22,828 bases of DNA from Planctomycetaceae bacterium (GCA_021371965.1 JAJFVE010000012.1:1-22828); one strand, 5' to 3'; positions 14,159-22,747 are shown, numbered from the stretch's first letter. Notes: a model not told the origin generated them from the sequence alone. Numbers and translations: made by a program.

Positions 14159-14181
14159 TGGGGCTCCCATCCGGGGTTCGG

Positions 14182-14197
14182 GGCCGACTCATCGGCC
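14182..14197 (-). promoter_or_regulatory. Leader stem-loop upstream of cbiM
   Basis: On the minus strand GGCCGA-TGAG-TCGGCC forms a perfect 6-bp hairpin between the predicted start site (near 14201) and the GGGAG ribosome-binding site of cbiM. It is too short for a cobalamin riboswitch, and no B12-box sequence was recognised. Confidence 0.4.
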
Positions 14198-14204
14198 GGA
14201 CATG

Positions 14205-14239
14205 GTAATAGTATTGCCGAAAATCGTAATACGGGTCAA
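14205..14239 (-). promoter_or_regulatory. Candidate cbiM promoter with a metal-regulator operator
   Basis: The minus strand has TTGACC (complement of 14234-14239). Downstream lie two GTAATA-related half-sites: on the plus strand GTAATAG (14205-14211), 14 bases, GTAATAC (14226-14232). That spacing and the RTAAYAC half-site resemble NikR operators of the GTRTTAY-N14-RTAAYAC type as I recall it, with one half imperfect (5 of 7). A TACTAT -10 (14208-14213) would give a 20-base spacer, typical of MerR-type promoters. A metal-responsive operator is inference. Confidence 0.4.
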
Positions 14240-14295
14240 GAGGGAAAGATATTTCCTTGGAGGTGGAAACACTGCCTTGTCGGCTGGGAATGGTC

Positions 14296-14481
14296 TCAGG
14301 CTTTCTGGACGACCTGTCGGTCGTGTCGCTCTGCGGGTTCGTCTTCATCCTCCGGGTCAAAGAGTGGAAGCCCTTGCTGGGCCCGCATCATGTAGCGGTA
14401 GACTTTTTCCTCTTTGGAGCCCTCGGAGTCATCGAACAGATCCGCGATTCCTGAAACCCTGCTTGGACGAAATCCGCGCAT
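14296..14481 (-). CDS. Small acidic protein of unknown function (61 residues)
   Basis: The ATG at 14481 has a perfect GGAGG ribosome-binding site 6 bases upstream, the strongest in the window, which is the main reason to accept it. The 61-residue product begins MRGFRPSRVSGIADLF and contains the basic/hydrophobic segment VYRYMMRAQQGLPLFD, followed by an acidic Asp/Glu-rich stretch (DPEDEDEPAE). It has no signal peptide or membrane segment. I do not recognise the family. It lies upstream of cbiM on the same strand and 188 bases downstream of another small gene. A role in metal uptake cannot be claimed. Confidence 0.65.
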   Translation of the reverse strand: MRGFRPSRVSGIADLFDDSEGSKEEKVYRYMMRAQQGLPLFDPEDEDEPAERHDRQVVQKA

Positions 14482-14669
14482 AAACGGCCTCCGTCGAACG
14501 TACAACCTGTTCTTCTCGTGCTTGAGTTGTAACGGGTACAGCTACTGCTTCCGACTGGGACGGGAACCTGTCAGCGTCGCTCCATCACCGACCGGCAGTT
14601 CCTCTCTTCACTCACTATATTCTGCACTGTGACTCGTTTCCGGACAATATAAAAAACGAGAAATATTTT

Positions 14670-14948
14670 TCACGGCTGGCGGCGTCGCACGGCCAGCGGA
14701 AGCATCTGGACCTGATGGGCGATATCGAGCAGTTCCTGGGCATCGAGTTCCTCCAGCTGCTTGCCGCGGCTGTCGAGCTTCTCGTTGAACTTGATGCATT
14801 TCTCCTGCATGCTGGCGTGCGTCTCATCGGAGCCGCCGACGAGTTCAAAATTTTTCCCGCGCGTCACGCGAACGTGTCCGTCCTGGTTGTCCAGACCGAC
14901 GCCGAGAATCCTGGCCTTCTTGTTCTTGTCTTTGCGGGGGCTGACCAT
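14670..14948 (-). CDS. Small conserved-looking protein of unknown function (92 residues)
   Basis: The ATG at 14948 has GAGGTG about 9 bases upstream and a TACAAT -10 box just beyond. The protein has a basic N-terminus (MVSPRKDKNKKARILGVGLD), a segment HVRVTRGKNFELVGGSDETHASMQ that looks like a compact beta-rich fold with charged turns, then an amphipathic helix (KCIKFNEKLDSRGKQLEEL) and a short C-terminal helix. It is soluble, with no signal peptide. The composition and good start signals suggest a real gene. I cannot name a family. It is divergent from purA. AT-rich sequence with a T-run follows the stop codon on the minus strand, without a clear stem. Confidence 0.75.
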   Translation of the reverse strand: MVSPRKDKNKKARILGVGLDNQDGHVRVTRGKNFELVGGSDETHASMQEKCIKFNEKLDSRGKQLEELDAQELLDIAHQVQMLPLAVRRRQP

Positions 14949-14975
14949 CGGGAAAACACCTCTGCTTCAAACGAC

Positions 14976-14981
14976 ATTGTA
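14976..14981 (-). promoter_or_regulatory. Possible -10 box of the 92-residue protein gene
   Basis: The minus strand has TACAAT (complement of 14976-14981), about 28 bases before the ATG at 14948. The -35 at 17 bases (TTTAGT) matches consensus at only three positions. Confidence 0.4.
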
Positions 14982-14992
14982 CCGTTCCTTGA

Positions 14993-16467
<1,475 letters not shown>

Positions 16468-16468
<1 letters not shown>

Positions 16469-17238
16469 TGGCCGAGCTGTCGAGCGAAATCATCGCGATC
16501 CGCCAGGCGCTGAACATCGCGCCGGACAAGTTCCCGCGCAGCGTGGCGATCATCATGGACGGCAACGGGCGCTGGGCCCGCCAGCGGGGGCTGCCGCGAA
16601 CGCTGGGGCACCGCCAGGGCGCCGAGATCGTGCGCGACATCGCCCGCGAGGCCGGCCGGCTGGGCCTCGAAGCCCTGACGCTCTACAGCTTCTCAATCGA
16701 AAACTGGAAGCGCCCCGAGGGCGAAGTCAACGAACTGATGCACCTCTACGCCGAGTACCTGGCCCACGAGCGCCCCACCATTCTTGAGAACAATCTCGTG
16801 CTCAAGCACCTGGGCCGCCGCGACAATCTGCCCAAGGAAGTGCTGCACGAACTGGACGAGACGATCCGCCAGTCCTCGACCAACACCGGGATGAAGCTCT
16901 GCCTGGCGCTAAACTACGGCAGCCGCCTGGAGATGGTCGACGCCGTGCGCAAGATCGCCCGCCGCGCCACCGCCGGTGAGATCACGCCGGATCAGATCAA
17001 TGAGCAGATGATCGACGAGTCGCTCTACAGCGCCGGCCTGCCCGACCCCGACCTGCTGATCCGCACGGCCGGAGAGATGCGTATCAGCAACTTCTTATTG
17101 TGGCAGATCTCGTACGCCGAGCTGTACGTGACCGACACCTTCTGGCCAGACTTCCGCGAACCTCAGTTCCATCAGGCCATCGCGGAATACGCCCGCCGCC
17201 AGCGCCGCTTCGGTGGACTCGATCAATCCAACACGTAG
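16468..17238 (+). CDS. uppS: Isoprenyl transferase (undecaprenyl diphosphate synthase family)
   Basis: A 256-residue cis-prenyltransferase that elongates farnesyl diphosphate with isopentenyl diphosphate into the long-chain lipid carrier for cell-wall and glycan precursors. Motifs: IIMDGNGRWA (catalytic Asp31), GHRQGAE (47-53), SFSIENWKRP (74-83), LNYGSR (148-153) and the C-terminal RTAGEMRISNFLLWQ (199 onward). The family usually has RTSGE at that place, so the serine is replaced by alanine. ATG 16468 overlaps the purA stop and has AGGGA about 8 bases upstream. The product is complete. It is separated from cdsA, its common neighbour in other bacteria, by a repeat element. Confidence 0.96.
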
Positions 17239-17259
17239 TCTGCCTTGTCGGCACCTGCG

Positions 17260-17358
17260 AAAACTTTGCCACAGAGATCTCAGGGTTCACAAAGAGCTTA
17301 TTCTGTAGTTGTTTCTTCGATCTCTCTGTGTTCTTTGTGATCTCTGTGGCAAGGTTTT
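17260..17358. repeat. CACAGAG-type inverted repeat between uppS and cdsA
   Basis: Arm 17260-17279 (AAAACTTTGCCACAGAGATC) and arm 17339-17358 are complementary at 19 of 20 positions. Inside are further related units: TTCACAAAGAG on the left, CTCTCTGTG and TTCTTTGTG on the right, so the whole 99 bp can fold back on itself. It is AT-richer than its surroundings and non-coding. Similar CCACAGAG arrays occur between genes in many bacteria to my knowledge. It may attenuate transcription between uppS and cdsA. Confidence 0.8.
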
Positions 17359-17400
17359 GTCTCTGGCATTTTCAATCGCCGCAGCGCCTAATAGCTCCCC

Positions 17401-18279
17401 ATGAAGACTCGCATCATACTGGGTGCCCTGTTGATCGCAGTGCTGTCAGGGCTATTCTATCTCGATTGGGCGCATGAGCGGTTTGTGCTGACGGCCGTCA
17501 GCACGTCGCCACTGCAGCGCCTGCCGCTGGGGATAGTCATGGCCGCGGTGCTGGTGCTGGTGATGCTCCAGGGTCTGCGCGAGATGCGCGGGCTTGCGGC
17601 CGCCAATGGCGTGCGGATCCTGCGATCGTCTGCGCTGGTCTCGACGCTGGCGATCGGCCTGCTGCCGCTGGTGATGCGCCAGGATGTGATGCCCAGCACG
17701 CTGCGGCTGGAGAACTTTGTCCTGGGCATCGCGCTGGGGCTGGTGTTCTTCGAGCAGATGATCTTCCGCGCCAGCGACGACGCCCTGCGCAGCGTGGGCG
17801 CCACCTCTTTGACGATCCTGTACCTCGGCGTCGGTGCGGCTATGATGCTGATGATTCGCCTGGACGCGGGGCTGATGGCGTTTCTGCTGTTCCTGGCGGC
17901 TGTCAAGTTCACGGACATCGGGGCGTACTTCGTCGGCACGGCCATCGGACGGCACAAGATGGCTCCGAAGATATCGCCGGGCAAAAGCTGGGAAGGTCTG
18001 GTCGGCGGGCTCGCTGCCGCCGCGGGCGCCAGCATGCTGTTGACTCACTTGCTGCACATTCCACTGACGGTGGGACAGGCGGCGATCTTCGGCGCAGTGG
18101 TCGGCCTGGCCGGCCAGTTCGCCGATCTGTGCGAAAGTGCCCTCAAGCGGGCCGCGGGCGTCAAAGACTCCGGACACTTCCTGCCGCAATTCGGCGGCAT
18201 TTTGGATATGCTGGATTCGCTGCTGCTTTCGGCGCCGGCCGCATGGCTGATGCTGCTGATCCTGACAGGCCCGAAATAG
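17401..18279 (+). CDS. cdsA: Phosphatidate cytidylyltransferase
   Basis: A 292-residue integral membrane enzyme making CDP-diacylglycerol from phosphatidate and CTP, the branch point of phospholipid synthesis. Several hydrophobic helices (about 5-21, 43-58, 78-92, 105-122, 137-168, 200-240) precede the signature region: KFTDIGAYFVG (169-179), GRHKMAPKISPGKSWEG (183-199), then CESALKRAAGVKDSG and LPQFGGILDMLDS (261-273). The family consensus at the last block is PGHGG-x2-DR-x-D. Here it reads PQFGG-IL-DML-D: the aspartates remain (269, 272), but His and Arg are replaced. The ATG at 17401 has no ribosome-binding site; a TAATAG (17389-17394) 7 bases upstream could give a leaderless message. polA follows after 3 bases. 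Confidence 0.95.
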   Translation: MKTRIILGALLIAVLSGLFYLDWAHERFVLTAVSTSPLQRLPLGIVMAAVLVLVMLQGLREMRGLAAANGVRILRSSALVSTLAIGLLPLVMRQDVMPSTLRLENFVLGIALGLVFFEQMIFRASDDALRSVGATSLTILYLGVGAAMMLMIRLDAGLMAFLLFLAAVKFTDIGAYFVGTAIGRHKMAPKISPGKSWEGLVGGLAAAAGASMLLTHLLHIPLTVGQAAIFGAVVGLAGQFADLCESALKRAAGVKDSGHFLPQFGGILDMLDSLLLSAPAAWLMLLILTGPK

Positions 18280-18282
18280 CCC

Positions 18283-21000
18283 ATGAGCGATACCCTCTAC
18301 ATCATCGACGGCCATTCGCAAATCTACCGCGCGTACTACGCGCCGGGGCCCAAGCTCACCAGCCCAACCGGCGAGCAAACCGGGGCCGTGCATGTGTTCT
18401 GCCAGATGCTTTTCAAGATCATCGCTGACCGCAAGCCGACGTACCTGGCGATGGCCGTCGACGGCCCGGCGGGCGAGCTTCTTCGCCGCAGCATCTATGC
18501 CGACTACAAGATCACCCGCAAACCCGCCCCGGATGACTTTCATCCGCAGGCGGCGCGCATCATCCAGATCGTCGAGGCGATGGGCATCCCCATCCTGCAG
18601 GCGACTGGCCACGAAGCAGACGACATCATGGCCACCGCCGCGGCACGATACGCCTCGGATAACCTGCAGGTGGTCCTCGTCAGCCGCGACAAAGATCTCG
18701 ACCAGCTCGTCGGGCCAAACGTCATCCTCTACGAGCCGATGAAGGGCGAGACGCTCGACGCCGCCGCGATCCTGGCGACCAAGGGCTACCCGCCCGAGAA
18801 GGCCGTCGAGGTCCAGGCCCTGGCCGGCGACGTCTCGGATAACATCCCCGGCGTCGCGGGCATCGGGCTCAAGACGGCGGCCAAACTCATCGCCCAGTAC
18901 GGCAGCGCCGAAGAAGTGCTCAACCACGCCGACGAACAGACCCCCGCGCTGCGCCAGCGGCTGCTCGATGGGCGCGAAGCGGTCAAGCTCTCGCGCCAGC
19001 TCGTGGAGCTGCACCGCAGCGTCCCCATCGACCTGGATCTGGCGAAAATGAAGTTCGGCGGGATCGCGCCGACCGTGCGGCCGATCTTTCTGGAGCTTGG
19101 CCTCAACCGCCTGCTTAAGCGCCTCAACGAGTTCAAGGTCGAAGGCCCGCAACACCTGGACGTGCAGCAGGTGGCCGCCCGGCACGCGCAGACCACCGCT
19201 GCCGATTTCGACTATGTCTGCATCGACACGCCCGAGAAACTCGCCGCGCTGGCGGCGGAACTTGTCGGCGTGTCGCGCCTGGCGGTGGACACCGAGACGA
19301 TGGGCCTCGTCCCCACGCGCAGCGAGATCGTGGGCATCTCGCTGGCGTGGAAGAGCGGCCACGGCGTCTACCTGCCTCTCAAGGGGCCCCTCGGCGGACA
19401 GACGCTGGACATCGAGGCGGTGCGCTCGGCTATCGGAGGCGTGCTGGCCGATCCAAAGGTCGACAAAGTCGGGCAGAACATCAAGTTCGATATGCTCGTG
19501 ATGGACCGTTACGGCCTCAAGATCGCCGGCAAGATATTCGACACGATGGTGGCCGCGTGGGTGCTCAACCCGACGGCTGACACGTTCAAGCTCGATGCCC
19601 TGGCGGCGGAGATGCTCAACCATCGCTGCATCCCGATCGAGGAAGTGATTGGTCGCGGGCGCCTGCAGACCACGATGGACGCCATGCCCATCGACATGGT
19701 GACGATCTACGCCGCCGAGGACGCCGACGTGACGCTGCGCCTGGCGGACGTGTTGGCCGAGCGGCTGAAGAAAGCCGGCATGGAGGATCTGTTCTACGAC
19801 CTGGAAATGCCGCTGCTGCCGGTTCTGTTCGAGATGGAGCGCACGGGCATCCGAGTCGAGCCGGGCGTTCTCAAGCAGATGGAGCTTCGCCTCTCGAAAG
19901 AGGCCGACGCCCTGCGCGAGCAGATCATCGCCAAGGCCGGAATCCAGTTCAACCCCGACTCGCCGAAGCAACTCGCCGACGTGCTCTTTGGCCCGCTGAA
20001 AATGCCCATCCTCCGCAAGGTCAAGACCGGCCCGAGCACCGACTCGGCGGTGCTGGAGGAACTGGCCGTGCTGCACGAGGTGCCCGCCCTGATCCTCGAA
20101 TACCGCCGCCTGACCAAGCTGCTCTCGACATACCTCACGGCGCTGGCCGAATGCATTCATCCCGCCAGCGGCCGCGTGCACACCAGCTTCAGCCAGACCG
20201 GCACCGTCACCGGGCGCCTCTCCAGCCGTGACCCGAACCTGCAGAACATTCCCATCCGCAGCGAACAGGGCCGGCAGATTCGCGGGGCGTTCCTGGCAGA
20301 CGAGGGCAACGTGCTGCTCTCGGCGGACTACTCGCAGGTCGAGCTGCGCGTGCTGGCGCACCTGTGCGAAGACCCGACGATGATCGCGGCCTTCAACGCC
20401 GGGGCGGACATTCACACCATCGTCGCGGCCGAGGTCTTCGGCGTTCCATTGGAGCAGGTCACGCCGCAGCAGCGCGCGCGGGCCAAGACGGTCAACTTCG
20501 GCATCATCTACGGGCAGACGGCCTTTGGCCTGGCCGTGACGCTGCGCATTGGGCGCGACGAGGCCGGCGACTTCATCAAGAAGTACCGCAACCGCTTTCC
20601 CCGCATCGATGCCTTCCTGGCCGCATGCGTGCAGGCCGCCAAGGACAACGGATACGTCGAGACGATCTTCGGTCGCCGCAGGGCGATCCTCGACATCGGA
20701 TCGAGCAACCCCCAGCGCCGAGCGCTGGCCGAACGCCTGGCGATCAACTCGGTGGTGCAAGGCTCGGCCGCGGATTTAATCAAACGCGCGATGGTGAACA
20801 TCCACAAGCGCATCGGCGACGAGAACCGCCCCAGCAAGATGCTGCTGCAAATCCACGATGAACTGCTCTTCGAAATGCCCGTCGAGGCGGTTGAGAGTGA
20901 AAAGCAGATGATCGTGCACGAGATGGAAAGCGCCGTGGCGCTGCGCGTCCCGGTCCGCGTGGACGTCGGCGTGGGGCGCAACTGGATGGAAGCGAAGTAG
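18283..21000 (+). CDS. polA: DNA polymerase I, three-domain proofreading form
   Basis: A 905-residue family A polymerase for Okazaki-fragment processing and repair synthesis. Residues about 1-290 form the 5'-3' flap exonuclease (YIIDGHSQIYRAYYA start, TGHEADDIMAT, DKDLDQLV, GDVSDNIPGV). The 3'-5' exonuclease spans about 310-500 with all three motifs intact: Asp336-Thr-Glu338, NIKFD (399-403) and Tyr476-x3-Asp480, so proofreading should be active, unlike in Thermus or Bacillus homologues. The polymerase domain has motif A DYSQVELR (Asp682), motif B RARAKTVNFGIIYG (Lys735) and motif C QIHDEL (His858-Asp859-Glu860). It starts 3 bases after the cdsA stop codon with no ribosome-binding site, suggesting coupled translation. 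The stop codon is 14 bases before the transposable element. Confidence 0.98.
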   Translation: MSDTLYIIDGHSQIYRAYYAPGPKLTSPTGEQTGAVHVFCQMLFKIIADRKPTYLAMAVDGPAGELLRRSIYADYKITRKPAPDDFHPQAARIIQIVEAMGIPILQATGHEADDIMATAAARYASDNLQVVLVSRDKDLDQLVGPNVILYEPMKGETLDAAAILATKGYPPEKAVEVQALAGDVSDNIPGVAGIGLKTAAKLIAQYGSAEEVLNHADEQTPALRQRLLDGREAVKLSRQLVELHRSVPIDLDLAKMKFGGIAPTVRPIFLELGLNRLLKRLNEFKVEGPQHLDVQQVAARHAQTTAADFDYVCIDTPEKLAALAAELVGVSRLAVDTETMGLVPTRSEIVGISLAWKSGHGVYLPLKGPLGGQTLDIEAVRSAIGGVLADPKVDKVGQNIKFDMLVMDRYGLKIAGKIFDTMVAAWVLNPTADTFKLDALAAEMLNHRCIPIEEVIGRGRLQTTMDAMPIDMVTIYAAEDADVTLRLADVLAERLKKAGMEDLFYDLEMPLLPVLFEMERTGIRVEPGVLKQMELRLSKEADALREQIIAKAGIQFNPDSPKQLADVLFGPLKMPILRKVKTGPSTDSAVLEELAVLHEVPALILEYRRLTKLLSTYLTALAECIHPASGRVHTSFSQTGTVTGRLSSRDPNLQNIPIRSEQGRQIRGAFLADEGNVLLSADYSQVELRVLAHLCEDPTMIAAFNAGADIHTIVAAEVFGVPLEQVTPQQRARAKTVNFGIIYGQTAFGLAVTLRIGRDEAGDFIKKYRNRFPRIDAFLAACVQAAKDNGYVETIFGRRRAILDIGSSNPQRRALAERLAINSVVQGSAADLIKRAMVNIHKRIGDENRPSKMLLQIHDELLFEMPVEAVESEKQMIVHEMESAVALRVPVRVDVGVGRNWMEAK

Positions 21001-21018
21001 CTCGCGCGGCGCACTCAC

Positions 21019-21042
21019 GCCCAGGGATTACAATCCCTGGGC
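21019..21042. repeat. Left terminal palindrome of the RAYT-like element
   Basis: GCCCAGGGAT (21019-21028) pairs with ATCCCTGGGC (21033-21042). The stem is 10-11 bp with a 2-4 base loop. It contains the stop codon of the transposase (21028-21030, TAA on the minus strand) and lies 18 bases after the polA stop codon. Confidence 0.9.
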
Positions 21043-21552
21043 TTCCCTGACCGTTGACCATACCACCGCACCTTCCTGCGCATGATCTCGAATGTACTCC
21101 ACAACGCTTAGCTGATGTGTGCGGTCGGCGACAGGTTTCTCGCACCCGCGTACGCCCCACACGCCGCCAATATTCAGGATGCGGGCACTACTTTTCTTTG
21201 CAATACCAACGAGCCTTCTTGCAGTCGATTTAAGCGCCTGCACCGTCACTTTGTTCCCCACCGGCGTGAAGCGAGCAAGCAGATGGTAATGCTCCCCACT
21301 CACCGCCAAGTCAATCAACTCCACTTTGTGAAATAACAGAGCTTCTGCAAACGTTCTGCAGACGATCAGACGCTGGGAGAGGTCCAGCACCACAGGCGGG
21401 CGCTTCATCAGCCTCTTCGATGTCTCGTAACGTGCTTCGTGAAGACCCGGAGGCGGCGGATTCTTGTAGTCGCCTTCGATGTGCTCTCGGTGATGACGCG
21501 TACGCCAACCGCGCGGATCGCCAGGCAACCAGGCGCCGTACGTGGAGCCCAT
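21028..21552 (-). CDS. HUH/Y1-type transposase, REP-associated tyrosine transposase family
   Basis: A 174-residue single-strand transposase-like protein. The HUH metal-binding motif is His88-Tyr-His90 in SGEHYHLLARF, and the candidate nucleophile is Tyr153 in VVEYIRDHAQEGAVVW, the conserved YI-x2-H-x2-x-GA block. The N-terminal block STYGAWLPGDPRGWRTRHHREHIEGDY belongs to the same family of Y1_Tnp-like proteins as I know it. The protein would nick and rejoin single-stranded DNA at hairpin ends, with no DDE domain. It has no ribosome-binding site at ATG 21552. In the same frame a TAG lies 18 bases upstream, and an ATG lies a further 12 bases upstream of that, so the N-terminus may be truncated by a nonsense mutation. 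The C-terminal residues EAQGL and the stop are encoded by the terminal palindrome. Activity is uncertain. Confidence 0.8.
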   Translation of the reverse strand: MGSTYGAWLPGDPRGWRTRHHREHIEGDYKNPPPPGLHEARYETSKRLMKRPPVVLDLSQRLIVCRTFAEALLFHKVELIDLAVSGEHYHLLARFTPVGNKVTVQALKSTARRLVGIAKKSSARILNIGGVWGVRGCEKPVADRTHQLSVVEYIRDHAQEGAVVWSTVREAQGL

Positions 21553-21604
21553 GCAGTGGAACCAGTTGTTCTAGGGTCGTTCCATTTGCGTCTCGAAGCA
21601 GGGA

Positions 21605-21628
21605 GCCCAGGGATTGTAATCCCTGGGC
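21605..21628. repeat. Right terminal palindrome of the RAYT-like element
   Basis: GCCCAGGGATT (21605-21615) pairs with AATCCCTGGGC (21618-21628) around GT. It is the exact reverse complement of the left palindrome. It ends 18 bases before the top6A stop codon. Confidence 0.9.
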
Positions 21629-21646
21629 GTGATGGGGCACACGTTC

Positions 21647-22747
21647 TCAAGGCAAGAACTTGTCAATTTCTTTAAGCTTGCGGGGCAGATATGTCTTGGC
21701 GACAAACTCCAGACCGTGTTTTGCCAACGCCTGTTGTTCGACGCGGACGCCCATTTTCAGCATGTGTTCCATCGCCCGTTGCCAGGGCTTGTGATGCATG
21801 ATGAACGGGTCGTTCTTCATCGCGTCCTTGGCGCGCTTGATGTCGACGTCCTTGAGCGGGTGGGTGGGCAGCTTGTATTCGGTGATGTCGTCCGGCGTGA
21901 CGCCCAGGAAGCGGGCCTGCGGCACGCAGAAGAACTCGTTGAGGTGCGCCGCGTTGCCCGAGCCGACCTTCAGCGTGCGGTAGATGTTGAAGTACCCGTA
22001 CGGGTCGCCGTCGGTGAAGACGTAGACGGGGATCTTCTTGGTGTCGGCCAGCAGGCGGATGAACCGCCGGCAGGCGCGGCTGGGGACGCCGCCCATCGAC
22101 ACCAGGATGCAGTGGTGCTGGTCGTAAAAATCCTCCTCGACCAGCCGCGCGAACATGCCCTTGGTCTCGATGGCGAGGATGAACGCGGCCGCGGGCGTGA
22201 ACTTGAGCTCCTCCACCACGGTCGGCACGCTGTAGGCCCCGCTGCCGAACTGCGTGCAGTCGATCTCGATGAGCTTCCGGGTGCGGCGGTCGCGATCGAT
22301 CACGACCAGTTCGCCGGCCACTTCGCCGCCATGCTCGTCGGCCCGGAAATGGAGCTGCTCGCGGTTGGTCGCCAGCATGGCCTCGACGTCGTCCATGACG
22401 GTGTCGGATTCTTCCTGGGCGGCGAAGGCGGCCTCGCCCCAGTTGTACGCCTGGTAGTACGCCTCTCGTTTGGTTGAGTGGCGTTGGGTCTGGATAAGCT
22501 CCTTGCTCATCGAGAGCATCTTGAGCGTCTGGGCAAACGTGCGGACGGTATTGACCGTCAGCGTTCGGACCTTGTTGTGCCCTTTGAGCTTGAAGAAGCC
22601 CGTCCGCGGTTGATAGCTCACGTTGGACAACGTACGGATCGGCAGCTTCATCTGGGGCTTCTGCCGGTTCTGGATACGATGGTAGACCTCGCGAGCTTCA
22701 TCTTCGATCTTTAACGCAACTCCGACACCATCTAATCGCTTGGACAT
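21647..22747 (-). CDS. top6A: DNA topoisomerase VI subunit A
   Basis: A 366-residue Spo11/Top6A-family protein, the DNA-cleaving subunit of a type IIB topoisomerase that relaxes and decatenates DNA using ATP supplied by subunit B. The 5Y-CAP winged-helix domain holds the active-site tyrosine in STKREAYYQAYNW (Tyr97 or Tyr98). The Toprim domain has ETKGMF (Glu194) and FTDGDPYGYFNIY (Asp246, Asp248) for Mg2+ binding, followed by LKVGSGNAAHL. Length and motif order match archaeal enzymes. The start is set at ATG 22747, because GGAG lies 6 bases before it; three alternative ATGs lie at 22759-22750. Topoisomerase VI is mainly archaeal and plant, and is known in scattered bacteria. Subunit B is expected upstream, beyond the window edge. 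Confidence 0.95.
   Translation of the reverse strand: MSKRLDGVGVALKIEDEAREVYHRIQNRQKPQMKLPIRTLSNVSYQPRTGFFKLKGHNKVRTLTVNTVRTFAQTLKMLSMSKELIQTQRHSTKREAYYQAYNWGEAAFAAQEESDTVMDDVEAMLATNREQLHFRADEHGGEVAGELVVIDRDRRTRKLIEIDCTQFGSGAYSVPTVVEELKFTPAAAFILAIETKGMFARLVEEDFYDQHHCILVSMGGVPSRACRRFIRLLADTKKIPVYVFTDGDPYGYFNIYRTLKVGSGNAAHLNEFFCVPQARFLGVTPDDITEYKLPTHPLKDVDIKRAKDAMKNDPFIMHHKPWQRAMEHMLKMGVRVEQQALAKHGLEFVAKTYLPRKLKEIDKFLP

Larger units (their letters stand above)
21015..21632 (-). mobile_element. RAYT/IS200-like element with mirror-image palindromic ends
   Basis: A 618-bp unit between polA and top6A. Each end carries a 24-base palindrome, GCCCAGGGAT ... ATCCCTGGGC, at 21019-21042 and 21605-21628. 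The central bases are ACA at the left end and TGT at the right, so the two ends are exact reverse complements. The similarity extends to TCAC outside and TCCCTG inside with one indel, giving inverted 34-35 bp ends. Inside, one gene encodes an HUH/Y1-type protein. Hairpin ends plus a Y1 transposase is the layout of REP-associated (RAYT) elements. No target-site duplication was noticed, as expected for this mechanism. Confidence 0.8.

Noticed and set aside
14171..14295. Cobalamin riboswitch ahead of cbiM
   Set aside because: Only about 125 bases are available, no B12-box-like sequence was found, and the only structure is a 6-bp hairpin. A covariance search would settle it.
17452..20760. A 1102-codon open frame on the minus strand across cdsA and polA
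   Set aside because: It is an antisense shadow caused by GC-rich codon bias. The plus strand encodes full-length CdsA and DNA polymerase I with all motifs, and the antisense protein has low-complexity Arg/His/Gln composition.
21019..21042. Rho-independent terminator of polA
   Set aside because: The hairpin is strong but has no T-run on either strand, and an identical mirror copy lies at the other end of the transposase gene, so it is better explained as an element end. It may still slow transcription.
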